Assembly (NCBI GenBank): GCA_003155915.1
Contig: PMFA01000005.1
Location: 124,686 to 188,685 of the forward strand
Direction: 5' to 3'
Length of the DNA: 64,000 nucleotides
Source of the DNA: Acidimicrobiaceae bacterium
GTDB lineage: Bacteria; Actinomycetota; Acidimicrobiia; Acidimicrobiales; RAAP-2
This document shows, one piece after another, positions 33,604 through 42,306 of the stretch. The notes under the pieces were generated by a model. That model was not told the origin of the DNA. It did not search any database and saw only the letters and a program-made list of their open reading frames with translations. Positions within the stretch are counted from its first letter, which is position 1. Each line of letters begins with the position of its first letter. The translations under genes and the position numbers were made by a program.

Positions 33604-34592
33604 GACTTCTCCTCCGGGACGACCCGGGCGCCCTCGACGCGCCGCGACGCGAGAAGTGAACGCCACTCACTCAGGTACACGACGACGCCCTGGGGCATGA
33701 ACAAGACGATCACTAGGAACAGTGCGCCGAAGATGATCAAGTACAGCGAACCGTTGGAGAAACGAATCGCCAAGTACTGCTGCATCGACTCGAGCACGAG
33801 AGCGCCGAGCAGTGGCCCCGTCAACGTCCCGAGACCACCGAAGATCGCCATCAGGGCGATTGAGATATCGAAGAGCGGATCGAAGACGAACTGCGGATAG
33901 ATCTGACCGATGAAGATCGCGAAGAGGGCGCCCCCCATGCCGACCGCGAAGGCCGACAGCGTGAAGCCCGTGAGCTTCACCGCGAACACTTTGACGCCCA
34001 GCCCCGCCGCGCGATCTTCGTCATCTCGAATAGCGAGGAGTTGCAAACCGAATCGCGAACGTCGAACCGCGACTGACAACAACGTGGCGAAGACCACGAT
34101 GGCGAGTGCGGCGTAATAGAACGGCTTGTTGTAATTGGTCTCCAACCAAGGGATCAGCGGTAGTTGGAGACCGGCGGTGCCTCCGGTAAAGCCGAAGTTA
34201 ATCGCTGAGAGCTGGAACACAAAGAATATGGCGATCGTGATTACGACGAATGTGTGGCGTCGCACCCGCAACGCCACGAGTCCCACCGGTACGGCCACAA
34301 TCATCGCCGCGAGCCCGCCGACGGGTACGAGCCAGAACAGATCGCCGTTCCCGGGAACATTGAGATGATCGGCCAGCAGGGTCATCGTGTACGCACCGAC
34401 ACCGTAAAAGACGGCGGAACCGAGATTGACGTAGCCCGAATAGCCCGAGAACATGTTCCAGGACGTCGCGCACCCCATGAAGATGAGCGCGATGACCCCG
34501 ATCCCCGTGTACGTCGGGTTCGTCTCGATCAGTGGGAAGAGGACCAAGGCACCGAACGCCGCGATCCACCAGACATTCCGAACTTTCAGCAC
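33600..34592 (-). CDS. livM: Branched-chain amino-acid-type ABC transporter permease LivM
   Basis: A 330-aa membrane protein with about ten helices and the LivM cytoplasmic loop RRSRFGLQLLAIRDDEDRAAGLG, where the ATPase coupling helix sits. The start is GTG 34592, sharing one base with the livH stop (TAGTG). With LivH it forms the channel. Confidence 0.92.
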   Translation of the reverse strand: MLKVRNVWWIAAFGALVLFPLIETNPTYTGIGVIALIFMGCATSWNMFSGYSGYVNLGSAVFYGVGAYTMTLLADHLNVPGNGDLFWLVPVGGLAAMIVAVPVGLVALRVRRHTFVVITIAIFFVFQLSAINFGFTGGTAGLQLPLIPWLETNYNKPFYYAALAIVVFATLLSVAVRRSRFGLQLLAIRDDEDRAAGLGVKVFAVKLTGFTLSAFAVGMGGALFAIFIGQIYPQFVFDPLFDISIALMAIFGGLGTLTGPLLGALVLESMQQYLAIRFSNGSLYLIIFGALFLVIVLFMPQGVVVYLSEWRSLLASRRVEGARVVPEEKS

Positions 34593-35476
34593 TAGGCCAC
34601 CCGTACTGTTTGCTTACCGAAGAGGCCCTGGGGACGAAGCGACAGTACGACGACCAAGATGAGGAAGAACGCAAGATTCGACCACACCGGTCCCCAGACG
34701 ACGGAGACCAGGTCCTCGATGGTGACCATCATGATGCCCGCCACCAGCGCGCCGCCGATGCTTCCCATGCCGCCCAGTACAATAATGACGAGAAGACGAC
34801 TGATGAGGTCGTAACTCGAACTCGCGTTGAAGGCGTTGGTCGCGCCGTAGATCATCCCGCCCGCGGCCGTGACCGCGACGCCAAGACCAAAGCACACGGT
34901 CGAGACTCGTTTGACGTTGATGCCCACCAACGCCGCCGACGTTTGATCGGCCAGCGAGGCACGCACGCTCGATCCAAATCGAGTTCGATACAACATCACG
35001 TACAGCGCCGTGAGTAGGACCACCGCCATCGCGAATCCCAGAAGGTAGATATACGGCAGATAGATGCCAAAGACCTTCACCGAACGGTCCACGTACCACG
35101 CGTGCAGTTCGACGTAATTGGTCGAGAACACCATGTTGAGAACGCCCTCGATTACCAGCGAGACCGCGTAGGTCACCAGGATCGACATCACCACGCGCTC
35201 CGGTCCTTTGATACGCGTGAGAAAGAGGCGCTCCACCACGACCCCCACCACAAAAAGGGTGGGGATCGTGATGGCCAGTCCGACAAACAGGTCAATGCCC
35301 AAATGGACGGAGAGCGCGTAACTCAAGTACGCACCGAGGATCACGAAGATCCCCTGGGCGACGTTGATGATGTTCATCACTCCGAAGATGAGGGTAAGAC
35401 CCGTCGCCATCAAGGCGTAGACCGAACCGGTCAAGACGCCGTCGATGATCGAATGCAGGACCGCAGTGCCGTTCAA
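34592..35476 (-). CDS. livH: Branched-chain amino-acid-type ABC transporter permease LivH
   Basis: A 294-aa membrane protein with eight or nine helices, N-terminal GSVYALMATGLTLIFGVMNI (family hallmark) and the coupling loop YRTRFGSSVRASLADQTSAALVG. It starts 3 nt after the livK stop and ends overlapped with livM. Confidence 0.92.
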   Translation of the reverse strand: MNGTAVLHSIIDGVLTGSVYALMATGLTLIFGVMNIINVAQGIFVILGAYLSYALSVHLGIDLFVGLAITIPTLFVVGVVVERLFLTRIKGPERVVMSILVTYAVSLVIEGVLNMVFSTNYVELHAWYVDRSVKVFGIYLPYIYLLGFAMAVVLLTALYVMLYRTRFGSSVRASLADQTSAALVGINVKRVSTVCFGLGVAVTAAGGMIYGATNAFNASSSYDLISRLLVIIVLGGMGSIGGALVAGIMMVTIEDLVSVVWGPVWSNLAFFLILVVVLSLRPQGLFGKQTVRVA

Positions 35477-35479
35477 GGG

Positions 35480-36730
35480 TTAGTTCTTCCAGGCGGGCTT
35501 GGGAAAGAGGATCTTCGTCGCACCCGGGTCCGTCGTGGGGTTGACTTCGACGAACTTCGCGCCTTGCCACTGGAACGTGTACGCCGTGGGCTGGTTGTTC
35601 TCTCCCAGGCTGTTGAACTTCACCGCACCGAGAACGCTCTGGATCGTGACACCCGAGTGGAGGTACGTGATGATCTTGGTGTTGTCGAATCCGCCCGTGG
35701 CTTTGACCGCGGCCGTGATGACCTGACCGACGGCGTACGCTTCGGCGACGTCGGCGTTGACGTCCGCGGCGGTGCCACCGTACTTCTTGATGTACTCGGC
35801 CACCATCGTCTTGCTTTCCGGATTGCTCGAGCCGCCGAACCACGCGTTGGGCACCATGACGCCATTGGCGTTACCGGCACCCACGGCATTGACGAAGGTC
35901 TTGCCCTGGTCGGGTCCGGCCGTGGCGATGAATGCCTTGGGGTTGTAGTGCGCCTGTTCGAAGGCCTGCATGAACGCCGACACCGTCGGAACGTCTACCG
36001 AACCGAGGATGACCACTTGCGCGTTCGCAGCCGCCACCGCGTCAGCGATGGGTGTGTAGTCCGTAGCCTCGGCGGGGAAGGTCTTGTAGTACACCGTCTT
36101 GATTCCGGCGGCCTTGATGATCTTCTCAGCGACGGGGATCTGTGGCTCGGTGAACGGGTCCGTTGACGTCACGTACGCAATCGTCTTGGGTCGTTGACTG
36201 GCGGGCAGCGAGGCGAGCCACTGCGCGAACGGCACCAGTCCATTCGCCACGGGCAACGCCGCGTCAAAGACATTGTGAAGTCCCGCCTGGAACACCGACG
36301 GTGCACCGCCGGCCCCTTCGACCATGGCGTAGCCGTATCGGCTCACCGCTCGGGCGGCCGGCAGCGTCAAGAGTGACGAGAACGGTCCAAAAGTCAGGTT
36401 CACGTGATCACTCGAAATCAGCGCTTGGTAGTTCGTGACGACCTGAGTTGGAGTCGACGTGTCGTTCAGAATCTTCAGTTCAATCTTGTGACCGAGCAGA
36501 CCACCATTCTTGTTCTGGTCCGCGGCCCACAGGTTGTAGCCCTGCTGAAAGGCCTGCCCGTCGCCCGAGAAGTCACCCGTTAAGGAGAGTGACGCCCCGA
36601 TCAACACGGGTTGGCCCTTGGCAATGGTTCCGCTCGATGACGCCCCACTCGTGGTGGAGACAGCAGCTAGTGACGCCAGTGAGATTGAAACCACACCGAA
36701 CACGCGAAAAAGTCGCGAATTCCCTTTCAT
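35480..36730 (-). CDS. livK: Branched-chain amino-acid-type ABC transporter substrate-binding protein
   Basis: A 416-aa exported binding protein. The ATG at 36730 is chosen because GGGGGAGA precedes it and the N-terminus then reads as a signal peptide (MKGNSRLFRVFGVVSISLASL). The mature domain belongs to the type I LivJ/LivK fold (GASLSLTGDFSGDGQAFQQGYN, then the YQALISSDHV and GPFSSLLTLPAARAV blocks). These are close to the Peripla_BP_6 group binding amides, urea or aromatic acids. First gene of the nine-gene operon ending at 27896. Confidence 0.9.
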   Translation of the reverse strand: MKGNSRLFRVFGVVSISLASLAAVSTTSGASSSGTIAKGQPVLIGASLSLTGDFSGDGQAFQQGYNLWAADQNKNGGLLGHKIELKILNDTSTPTQVVTNYQALISSDHVNLTFGPFSSLLTLPAARAVSRYGYAMVEGAGGAPSVFQAGLHNVFDAALPVANGLVPFAQWLASLPASQRPKTIAYVTSTDPFTEPQIPVAEKIIKAAGIKTVYYKTFPAEATDYTPIADAVAAANAQVVILGSVDVPTVSAFMQAFEQAHYNPKAFIATAGPDQGKTFVNAVGAGNANGVMVPNAWFGGSSNPESKTMVAEYIKKYGGTAADVNADVAEAYAVGQVITAAVKATGGFDNTKIITYLHSGVTIQSVLGAVKFNSLGENNQPTAYTFQWQGAKFVEVNPTTDPGATKILFPKPAWKN

Positions 36731-36865
36731 ATATTCTCCCCCTGCATTTACGCGGCCCCGGCATCCCCCAATGTGCGTTACTCCAGAGTCGATCACCCGA
36801 TGGGCGATGCCGTAACCATAACGATGACCCGTCCATCACACAAGGTCGCCGAGCCATTTAAGGGG

Positions 36866-36878
36866 TGAAAAGATTTCA
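36866..36878. promoter_or_regulatory. Inverted repeat TGAAA-N3-TTTCA, site 1
   Basis: TGAAAAGATTTCA lies between the divergent livK and hydrolase genes. It matches the element at 38840-38852 in 11 of 13 positions and has the same arms. It is a candidate operator for the TetR regulator at 38129. Confidence 0.45.
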
Positions 36879-36894
36879 ACGCTGACGCGCTATT

Positions 36895-36909
36895 CACTGC
36901 TTCACAGTG
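36895..36909. other. Small inverted repeat CACTG-N5-CAGTG
   Basis: CACTG and CAGTG flank CTTCA in the same divergent promoter region, 16 bp from the TGAAA element. It may be a second protein site or part of a leader hairpin. Confidence 0.25.
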
Positions 36910-36952
36910 TCCATTACGATCAGCATCATTTCCAACGTCCGTAGGGGGCCCC

Positions 36953-38035
36953 ATGTCTGACGTACTGCTCGACACGGCCGTCGCCAATTGGGGCCCGCGC
37001 TTCACCGCCAACGGCGTTGACGCCAGTGACTACGCCCGAATCACTGGTCCGCTCGAACACTGGGATGACTGGTGCGCGGCGTGGTGCGCCGGTGCCCAAG
37101 AGCAACTCGAATTGGGCGAAGTGGCCCTGGCAGAAGACCGTCGACGAAGTGCCAGTGAGTACTTCGCCCGAGCGGCGACGTACTTCCATTTCGGCAAGTT
37201 CATGTTCGTGCACGACATGGACCAGGCAAAGGACGCGCACACCCGCGCCGTGGACGCGCTCAACCGCGCGACGCCCCTGTTCGTGCCGCCGGGAAGTCGA
37301 CACGAGATCCCCTTTGAGAATTCCAAACTCGTCGGTCTCTTTCGTCGGCCCCACGTCGATGGACCGCACCCGACGGTCCTCTTGATTCCCGGTCTCGACT
37401 CGACGAAGGACGAGTTTCGAGAAGTGGAACGTTCCTTCCACGACCGAGGCATGGCGACTTTCGCACTCGACGGCCCCGGGCAGGGCGAGGCGGAATGGAC
37501 GCTGCCCATTCGACCGGAGTGGGAGGTCGTCGGCGAGACCGTCATTGGGTATCTCCAATCGATGCCCGACGTGGACTCGAATCGAATCGGCGTCTGGGGA
37601 GTGTCCCTGGGCGGTTTCTACGCCGCACGACTGGCGAGTGCGAACTTGCCGGTCCGGGCGACGATCGCGCTCGCCGGCCCCTACAACTTGGGCGCCACCT
37701 GGAAGGACTTAAATCCACTTACCCGCCACGCCTTCGAAGTTCGTTCGTACTCTCCGTCGCCCGAGGCCGCCGAGCGTAGGGCCTGGGACATGACGCTTGA
37801 GGGCTTCGCGGAGAAGATAACAACGCCGCTCATGGTGATTATGGGAAAGCGCGACCGTCTCTTCCCGTGGCAGGACGGGGAACGGCTCGTGAACGAAGCA
37901 CGAGGTGAAGCCAAATTCGTTTTGCTGGCGGAGGGCAACCACGGCTGTGCCAACGTCATCAACCACCATCGACCGCTTGGTGCCGACTGGATGGCCCTGC
38001 ACTTGGAAGTCGACTTGAACCACGTGTGGCCGTGA
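36953..38035 (+). CDS. Alpha/beta hydrolase, 2,6-dihydropseudooxynicotine hydrolase-like
   Basis: A 360-aa hydrolase with an N-terminal helical domain (about 1-110) and an alpha/beta core. Nucleophile S218 in GVSLGG, acid D301 in GKRDRLF and H330 in EGNHGC make the triad; D149 in PGLDSTKDEF lies where the nicotine-pathway C-C hydrolase has a Glu. Length, domain order and residue positions are nearly those remembered for 2,6-dihydropseudooxynicotine hydrolase (FrsA-like group), which cuts a C-C bond next to a ketone. Divergent from livK. The substrate here is unknown; no other nicotine genes are present. Confidence 0.8.
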   Translation: MSDVLLDTAVANWGPRFTANGVDASDYARITGPLEHWDDWCAAWCAGAQEQLELGEVALAEDRRRSASEYFARAATYFHFGKFMFVHDMDQAKDAHTRAVDALNRATPLFVPPGSRHEIPFENSKLVGLFRRPHVDGPHPTVLLIPGLDSTKDEFREVERSFHDRGMATFALDGPGQGEAEWTLPIRPEWEVVGETVIGYLQSMPDVDSNRIGVWGVSLGGFYAARLASANLPVRATIALAGPYNLGATWKDLNPLTRHAFEVRSYSPSPEAAERRAWDMTLEGFAEKITTPLMVIMGKRDRLFPWQDGERLVNEARGEAKFVLLAEGNHGCANVINHHRPLGADWMALHLEVDLNHVWP

Positions 38036-38116
38036 CGTCGAACACAGGTAATTAGCGGGTCCACGCACGTGGTCGTGATTGGTTTCACGAACACGAACTG
38101 ATTCGATATCGCGAAG

Positions 38117-38122
38117 TATCCT
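38117..38122 (+). promoter_or_regulatory. -10 element for a leaderless transcript (tetR)
   Basis: TATCCT ends 6 nt before the ATG at 38129, and there is no Shine-Dalgarno sequence. This spacing places transcription start on or next to the start codon. Confidence 0.4.
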
Positions 38123-38128
38123 CCGGTT

Positions 38129-38737
38129 ATGACGCGCGATGCGATACTCAGGGCGGCCGCCCAAGAGATCGAACTCAATGGTATGACGCTCTTTCGCGTA
38201 AAGCGAGTGGCGTACGCGGCGGGAATTTCGGTTGGTTTGTTGTACAGCTACTTTGACGACCGCGAGGATCTCATCGCGTGCGCAATCTCCCACCGATTTC
38301 GCGAAGTTCTCCACGGACTCGCCGAGACATTCACCAATCCGCTCATGTCCGTGAAATCGACCGAAGATCTACGTCAAGCACTGCGCATCATCATCGCGGA
38401 GGCACAAGTTCCGGCAAGAACTGAAGCGCGCATTCAACGAATTGAAAGCATGTCGTTCGCGCGTCACAATCCTGCGGCATCTCGAGCCATTGCCGAGGCC
38501 AAGAAGGAAATAGCCGACCTCATAGTTCGTCGCGTTCAGCCTCTCGAGGACGCACACCTCCTCGCCGAGGGAATGAGCGCCGTGGCGTTTGCTCGGATTT
38601 GGTACGCCCTCTTCTTTGGTCAGATCGAACTGGAGGGCGAACACGCGCTCTCCGTCAACCCAGACGAGTGGTTCCTCGCCCTTACGGTGTTGGCCGAAGC
38701 CGCCATTCGAAAAGAACCGAGCATCCTCGTTCTCTAG
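38129..38737 (+). CDS. TetR-family transcriptional regulator
   Basis: A 202-aa protein with an N-terminal TetR helix-turn-helix (TRDAILRAAAQEIELNG, then RVAYAAGISVGLLYSYFDDRE) and an all-helical ligand domain (about 60-200). It lies between the hydrolase and E2 genes and probably regulates module B, binding a pathway compound. The TGAAA-N3-TTTCA elements on both sides are its candidate operators. Apparently leaderless. Confidence 0.88.
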   Translation: MTRDAILRAAAQEIELNGMTLFRVKRVAYAAGISVGLLYSYFDDREDLIACAISHRFREVLHGLAETFTNPLMSVKSTEDLRQALRIIIAEAQVPARTEARIQRIESMSFARHNPAASRAIAEAKKEIADLIVRRVQPLEDAHLLAEGMSAVAFARIWYALFFGQIELEGEHALSVNPDEWFLALTVLAEAAIRKEPSILVL

Positions 38738-38839
38738 GCGAACGCCCGGCGGCGGCGTAGGGCTCGGACAATGATTTGGTCGAACGGCCCGGAGCCGCTG
38801 GTGCTCGCCGACTCGTACTCACGTGCAGTCCTCACTGAG

Positions 38840-38852
38840 TGAAAACGTTTCA
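38840..38852. promoter_or_regulatory. Inverted repeat TGAAA-N3-TTTCA, site 2
   Basis: TGAAAACGTTTCA lies between tetR and the E2 gene, upstream of a possible promoter (TTTAGT 38886-38891, 16 bp, TAACAT 38908-38913). It shares arms and length with the element at 36866-36878. Confidence 0.45.
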
Positions 38853-39015
38853 TTTGATGCAGCGTTGAATCGGTGCGCGCCATCGTTTAGTGTGACTTAA
38901 CATGCGGTAACATCGAGCGTCACAGCACGCGAGGACATGTGCCTCGCGGCGTCGAATCAGATCAACCTCAACTGCGATTGCAGCCTGTCGCAACAGAAGA
39001 CGAAAGACAGAACTC

Positions 39016-40377
39016 ATGGCCAATGTCACTATGCCGCAACTGGGTGAGACAGTCGCCGACGGCACGGTCACGAAATGGTTCAAGAAAGTGGGCGACGTCG
39101 TCGTAAAGGGCGAACCACTCTTCGAAGTGTCGACCGACAAGGTGGACACCGAGATTCCGTCACCGACCAACGGCGTGCTTACCGCCATTCTCGTCGACGA
39201 GGGCGTGACCGTTGACGTCGGAACGGTCTTGGCCGTCATCGGTGACGGTTCCGACGAGACCACCTCTTCGGCTCCAGAACCCGTCGCCTCGTCCCCGCGA
39301 GAGCGACCGAAAGAGGATGCGACAGTCCACGCGCGCGCGAACAGATCGACGTCGGAGGAGTCGCAACTCTCTCCCGTCGTGCGACGTCTTCTCGAGGAGA
39401 ACGACCTCGACGTCACGACCATTACCGGTTCGGGACCGAATGGTCGCGTCACTCGTCAAGACGTTCTCGCGTTCATTGAACAGACGAAGACGGCGCCGGT
39501 CAAAGAGTCCGGGCCACTGTCGCCGATTGTGCGCCGATTGATGAGTGACAACAACATCGATCCCAAGGCTGTCGTGGGGACCGGCCCTCGTGGCGCGATC
39601 ACGCGTCACGACGTCGACGCATTGATCGCCGCGTCACCGCTCGCGTCGATCGCGGGTACCGCTCGTGACGAGGTAATTCCCTTTACGAAGATCCGTCGGC
39701 TCACGGCAGAACATATGGTCCGGTCAAAGGCCACGTCGGCCCACACGCTGATGGTGAAGGAGGTGGACTACGAGCAGGTGGAGCTCGTTCGAGCCCGACT
39801 GGGCGGCGCATTCAAAGAGCGACAAGGCTTCAGTCTGAGTTACCTGCCCTTCAACGCGATTGCGGCCATCGAAGCGCTTCGCGACTTTCCGCGACTCAAC
39901 GCGTCGGTTGGTGACAATGAACTCATCGTTCATCTCGACATAAATCTCGGGATTGCGGTCGACATCGACAACGAGGGTCTCGTCGTCCCCGTAATTCGAA
40001 GCGCCGAACTCCTCGACTTGGACCAACTCGCGCATGCGGTACGCGACGTCGCGGAGAGAGCAAGGACGAAGCGTCTCGGACCCGATGAACTCGCCGGAGG
40101 AACCTTCACGATCTCGAACCCCGGACCGTTCGGCACTTTGCTTACCGGTGCGGTCATCAATCAACCGCAGGTCGCGATTCTCTCCACCGACTCCGTCGTG
40201 CGAAAGCCGGTGGTCGTCACCGAGAAGAACGGTGCGGAGTCCGTCGGAATCCATTCCGTGGGGTTACTGGCGCTCACGTTTGACCATCGCGCGGTTGACG
40301 GCGCGTACGCGGCGAGATTCTTGAATCGAATGGCCGAAGTCTTGGCGACTCGCGATTGGGAAAGCGACCTCACGTAG
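39016..40377 (+). CDS. Dihydrolipoamide acyltransferase (E2) with two E3-binding domains
   Basis: A 453-aa E2 component. The lipoyl domain (about 1-78) has the modified Lys at K42 in EVSTDKVDTEIPSP. Two peripheral-subunit-binding domains follow in tandem (about 118-155 and 168-205; both LSP-VRRL...GTG-P-G-(V/I)TR-DV). The catalytic acyltransferase domain (about 220-453) ends with H424 and D428 in FDHRAVDG. Most E2 proteins carry one such binding domain. It would pass the acyl group made by E1 at 27896-29868 to CoA. It is the only E2 in the window, so the split location suggests one regulon. Confidence 0.9.
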   Translation: MANVTMPQLGETVADGTVTKWFKKVGDVVVKGEPLFEVSTDKVDTEIPSPTNGVLTAILVDEGVTVDVGTVLAVIGDGSDETTSSAPEPVASSPRERPKEDATVHARANRSTSEESQLSPVVRRLLEENDLDVTTITGSGPNGRVTRQDVLAFIEQTKTAPVKESGPLSPIVRRLMSDNNIDPKAVVGTGPRGAITRHDVDALIAASPLASIAGTARDEVIPFTKIRRLTAEHMVRSKATSAHTLMVKEVDYEQVELVRARLGGAFKERQGFSLSYLPFNAIAAIEALRDFPRLNASVGDNELIVHLDINLGIAVDIDNEGLVVPVIRSAELLDLDQLAHAVRDVAERARTKRLGPDELAGGTFTISNPGPFGTLLTGAVINQPQVAILSTDSVVRKPVVVTEKNGAESVGIHSVGLLALTFDHRAVDGAYAARFLNRMAEVLATRDWESDLT

Positions 40378-40576
40378 TCGACGCTCGAGGCTTGACTTCT
40401 CAATGTCGCACCAGGCTAGTAACTTGAAACTTCGGACGTAAGTCGGAGCACGTACCAATCTCGAAGTCCGAGCTCCGTTATGAGTTCGCAGTCAAGGGGG
40501 ACGGGACACTCGTGTTCGCGTTGAAGATAGCTTCGGGGGCGTTCCAGCCCATCGCACATTTCCACCGGGGTGGACG

Positions 40577-41506
40577 ATGACCGGCACGCACGTCCTCGAG
40601 GCCCATCAATTGGTGAAACGCTTCGGCGAATTCGAAGCCGTCAAAGGTATCGACGTCGAAATTGACCGGGGCGAAAGCTTTGGCTTCCTTGGCCCCAACG
40701 GCGCTGGCAAGACGAGCACGATGCGGATGATCTCGGCCGTGTCGCAGCCGTCGGGCGGAACCATCTCCATATTCGGCCTCGACCCACGAACCCACGGACC
40801 AGAGATCCGCAGTCGATTGGGCGTCGTTCCCCAAGAAGACTCACTCGAACTGGAGCTGTCAGTTCGTCACAACCTAGAGATGTTCGGTCGCTACTTCGAC
40901 CTATCTCGTCGAGTCGTTCGCGAACGCGCGACCGAGCTGCTCGAGTTCACCCAGCTCACTGAGCGCGCGAATGACAAGGTCGACAACCTGTCCGGCGGAA
41001 TGAAGCGACGACTGACCATTGCGCGCGGATTGATGAATCGTCCCGAAATACTCATTCTCGACGAACCGACGACCGGCCTCGACCCCCAAGCTCGCCACTT
41101 GCTCTGGGACCGTCTCTATCGGCTCAAGCGAGAGGGCGTCACTCTCATCATCACGACGCACTACATGGACGAAGCCGAACAACTCTGCGACCGACTCGTC
41201 GTGATGGACCAAGGTTCGATCGTGGCCGAGGGCGCCCCGCGAACGCTCATCGAACAATTCTCCACGCGCGAAGTCGTTGAGTTGCGCTTCACGACTGACG
41301 ACCACGAGGAGTACTTCGATCGACTCGCGCCGTTCGCCGAGCGAGTCGAGGTCTTGCCCGACCGGGTATTGCTGTACGTCAACAACGGCGACGACACGCT
41401 GCGCGACGTTCACGCCGCGCACATCACGCCGACGAGTGCGCTCGTTCGGCGCAGCTCACTCGAAGACGTCTTCTTGCATCTCACCGGCCGGACGTTGACG
41501 GAGTAA
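40577..41506 (+). CDS. ABC-2 type transporter ATPase (DrrA/NodI-like)
   Basis: A 309-aa ABC ATPase: Walker A GPNGAGKTS, signature NLSGGMKRRLTIARG, Walker B ILILDEPTTGLD and H-switch TTHYMDEAE. The C-terminal extension is typical of drug or polysaccharide exporters of the DrrA/NodI group. It is followed 2 nt later by two ABC-2 permeases, so the three genes form one exporter. The substrate is unknown. Confidence 0.92.
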   Translation: MTGTHVLEAHQLVKRFGEFEAVKGIDVEIDRGESFGFLGPNGAGKTSTMRMISAVSQPSGGTISIFGLDPRTHGPEIRSRLGVVPQEDSLELELSVRHNLEMFGRYFDLSRRVVRERATELLEFTQLTERANDKVDNLSGGMKRRLTIARGLMNRPEILILDEPTTGLDPQARHLLWDRLYRLKREGVTLIITTHYMDEAEQLCDRLVVMDQGSIVAEGAPRTLIEQFSTREVVELRFTTDDHEEYFDRLAPFAERVEVLPDRVLLYVNNGDDTLRDVHAAHITPTSALVRRSSLEDVFLHLTGRTLTE

Positions 41507-41508
41507 TC

Positions 41509-42306
41509 GTGATTGGTTCGACGAACACCGACGTAGGTCGTTCGAGGTGGCTTCGAAGTTGGGGCTACCACGCGGAGTACTACGCCCAGACGTGGCGCGG
41601 TTCGGTCGCGAGTTCCGTCCTTTTCCCCATCCTCTATCTCGCGGCGCTCGGCATCGGTGTCGGTCACCTTGTGGCACATCACCACGGCGTGGTCGATGGC
41701 CAGACCTACCTGCACTACATCGCCCCGAGCCTGCTGGCGACGACCACGATGCAGCTGGGCGAAGGTGAGTCACTGTGGCCCGTCCTGGCCTGTGTGAAGT
41801 GGATTCGCACCTATCACGCCGCGGCCACGACACCGTTGGAACCGGATGACATTCTCTTCGGCAAACTGGCGTGGGTCGCGACGAGAGCGTTCGTCACGGC
41901 GGTCCTGTACACGGCCATCATCGCCTGTTTCGGTGCCATCCAATCGTGGTGGTCTCTGACGCTGCCCTTCATTGGCACACTGGTGACGCTCGCCTTCTCG
42001 GCGCCACTCGTCGCCTACGCCGCCAGGTCTCAATCCGACGCTTCGTTCACGACGCTGTATCGCTTCGCGTTCGTACCCATGTTTCTCTTTTCGGCGACGT
42101 TCTACCCGCTGTCGGAGTACCCCGGCTATTTGCGCCCGGTCGTGCAATTCTTCCCGCTGTACCACGGTGTGGCGCTGGCACGAGCGGCGGCGTTCGGACA
42201 AGGTTCACTGGTTCCGCAGTTAGGTCACGTCGCAGTCTTGGTGGCGATGGCGGTCCTCGGTGTCATGTGGGGACGGCGCACGATGCGTCGCCGGTTAACC
42301 GACTGA
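41509..42306 (+). CDS. ABC-2 type transporter permease 1 (NodJ-like)
   Basis: A 265-aa membrane protein with six helices and the ABC-2 block LFSATFYPLSEYPGYLRPVVQFFPLYHGVALAR cut near its middle by a helix, as in NodJ. Start GTG 41509 lies 2 nt past the ATPase stop. It shares TGATG with the second permease. Confidence 0.88.
   Translation: MIGSTNTDVGRSRWLRSWGYHAEYYAQTWRGSVASSVLFPILYLAALGIGVGHLVAHHHGVVDGQTYLHYIAPSLLATTTMQLGEGESLWPVLACVKWIRTYHAAATTPLEPDDILFGKLAWVATRAFVTAVLYTAIIACFGAIQSWWSLTLPFIGTLVTLAFSAPLVAYAARSQSDASFTTLYRFAFVPMFLFSATFYPLSEYPGYLRPVVQFFPLYHGVALARAAAFGQGSLVPQLGHVAVLVAMAVLGVMWGRRTMRRRLTD

Noticed and set aside
35102-36166. 354-codon plus-strand frame opposite livH and livK
   Set aside because: Asp/His/Arg-rich shadow of two well-supported genes; no motif.
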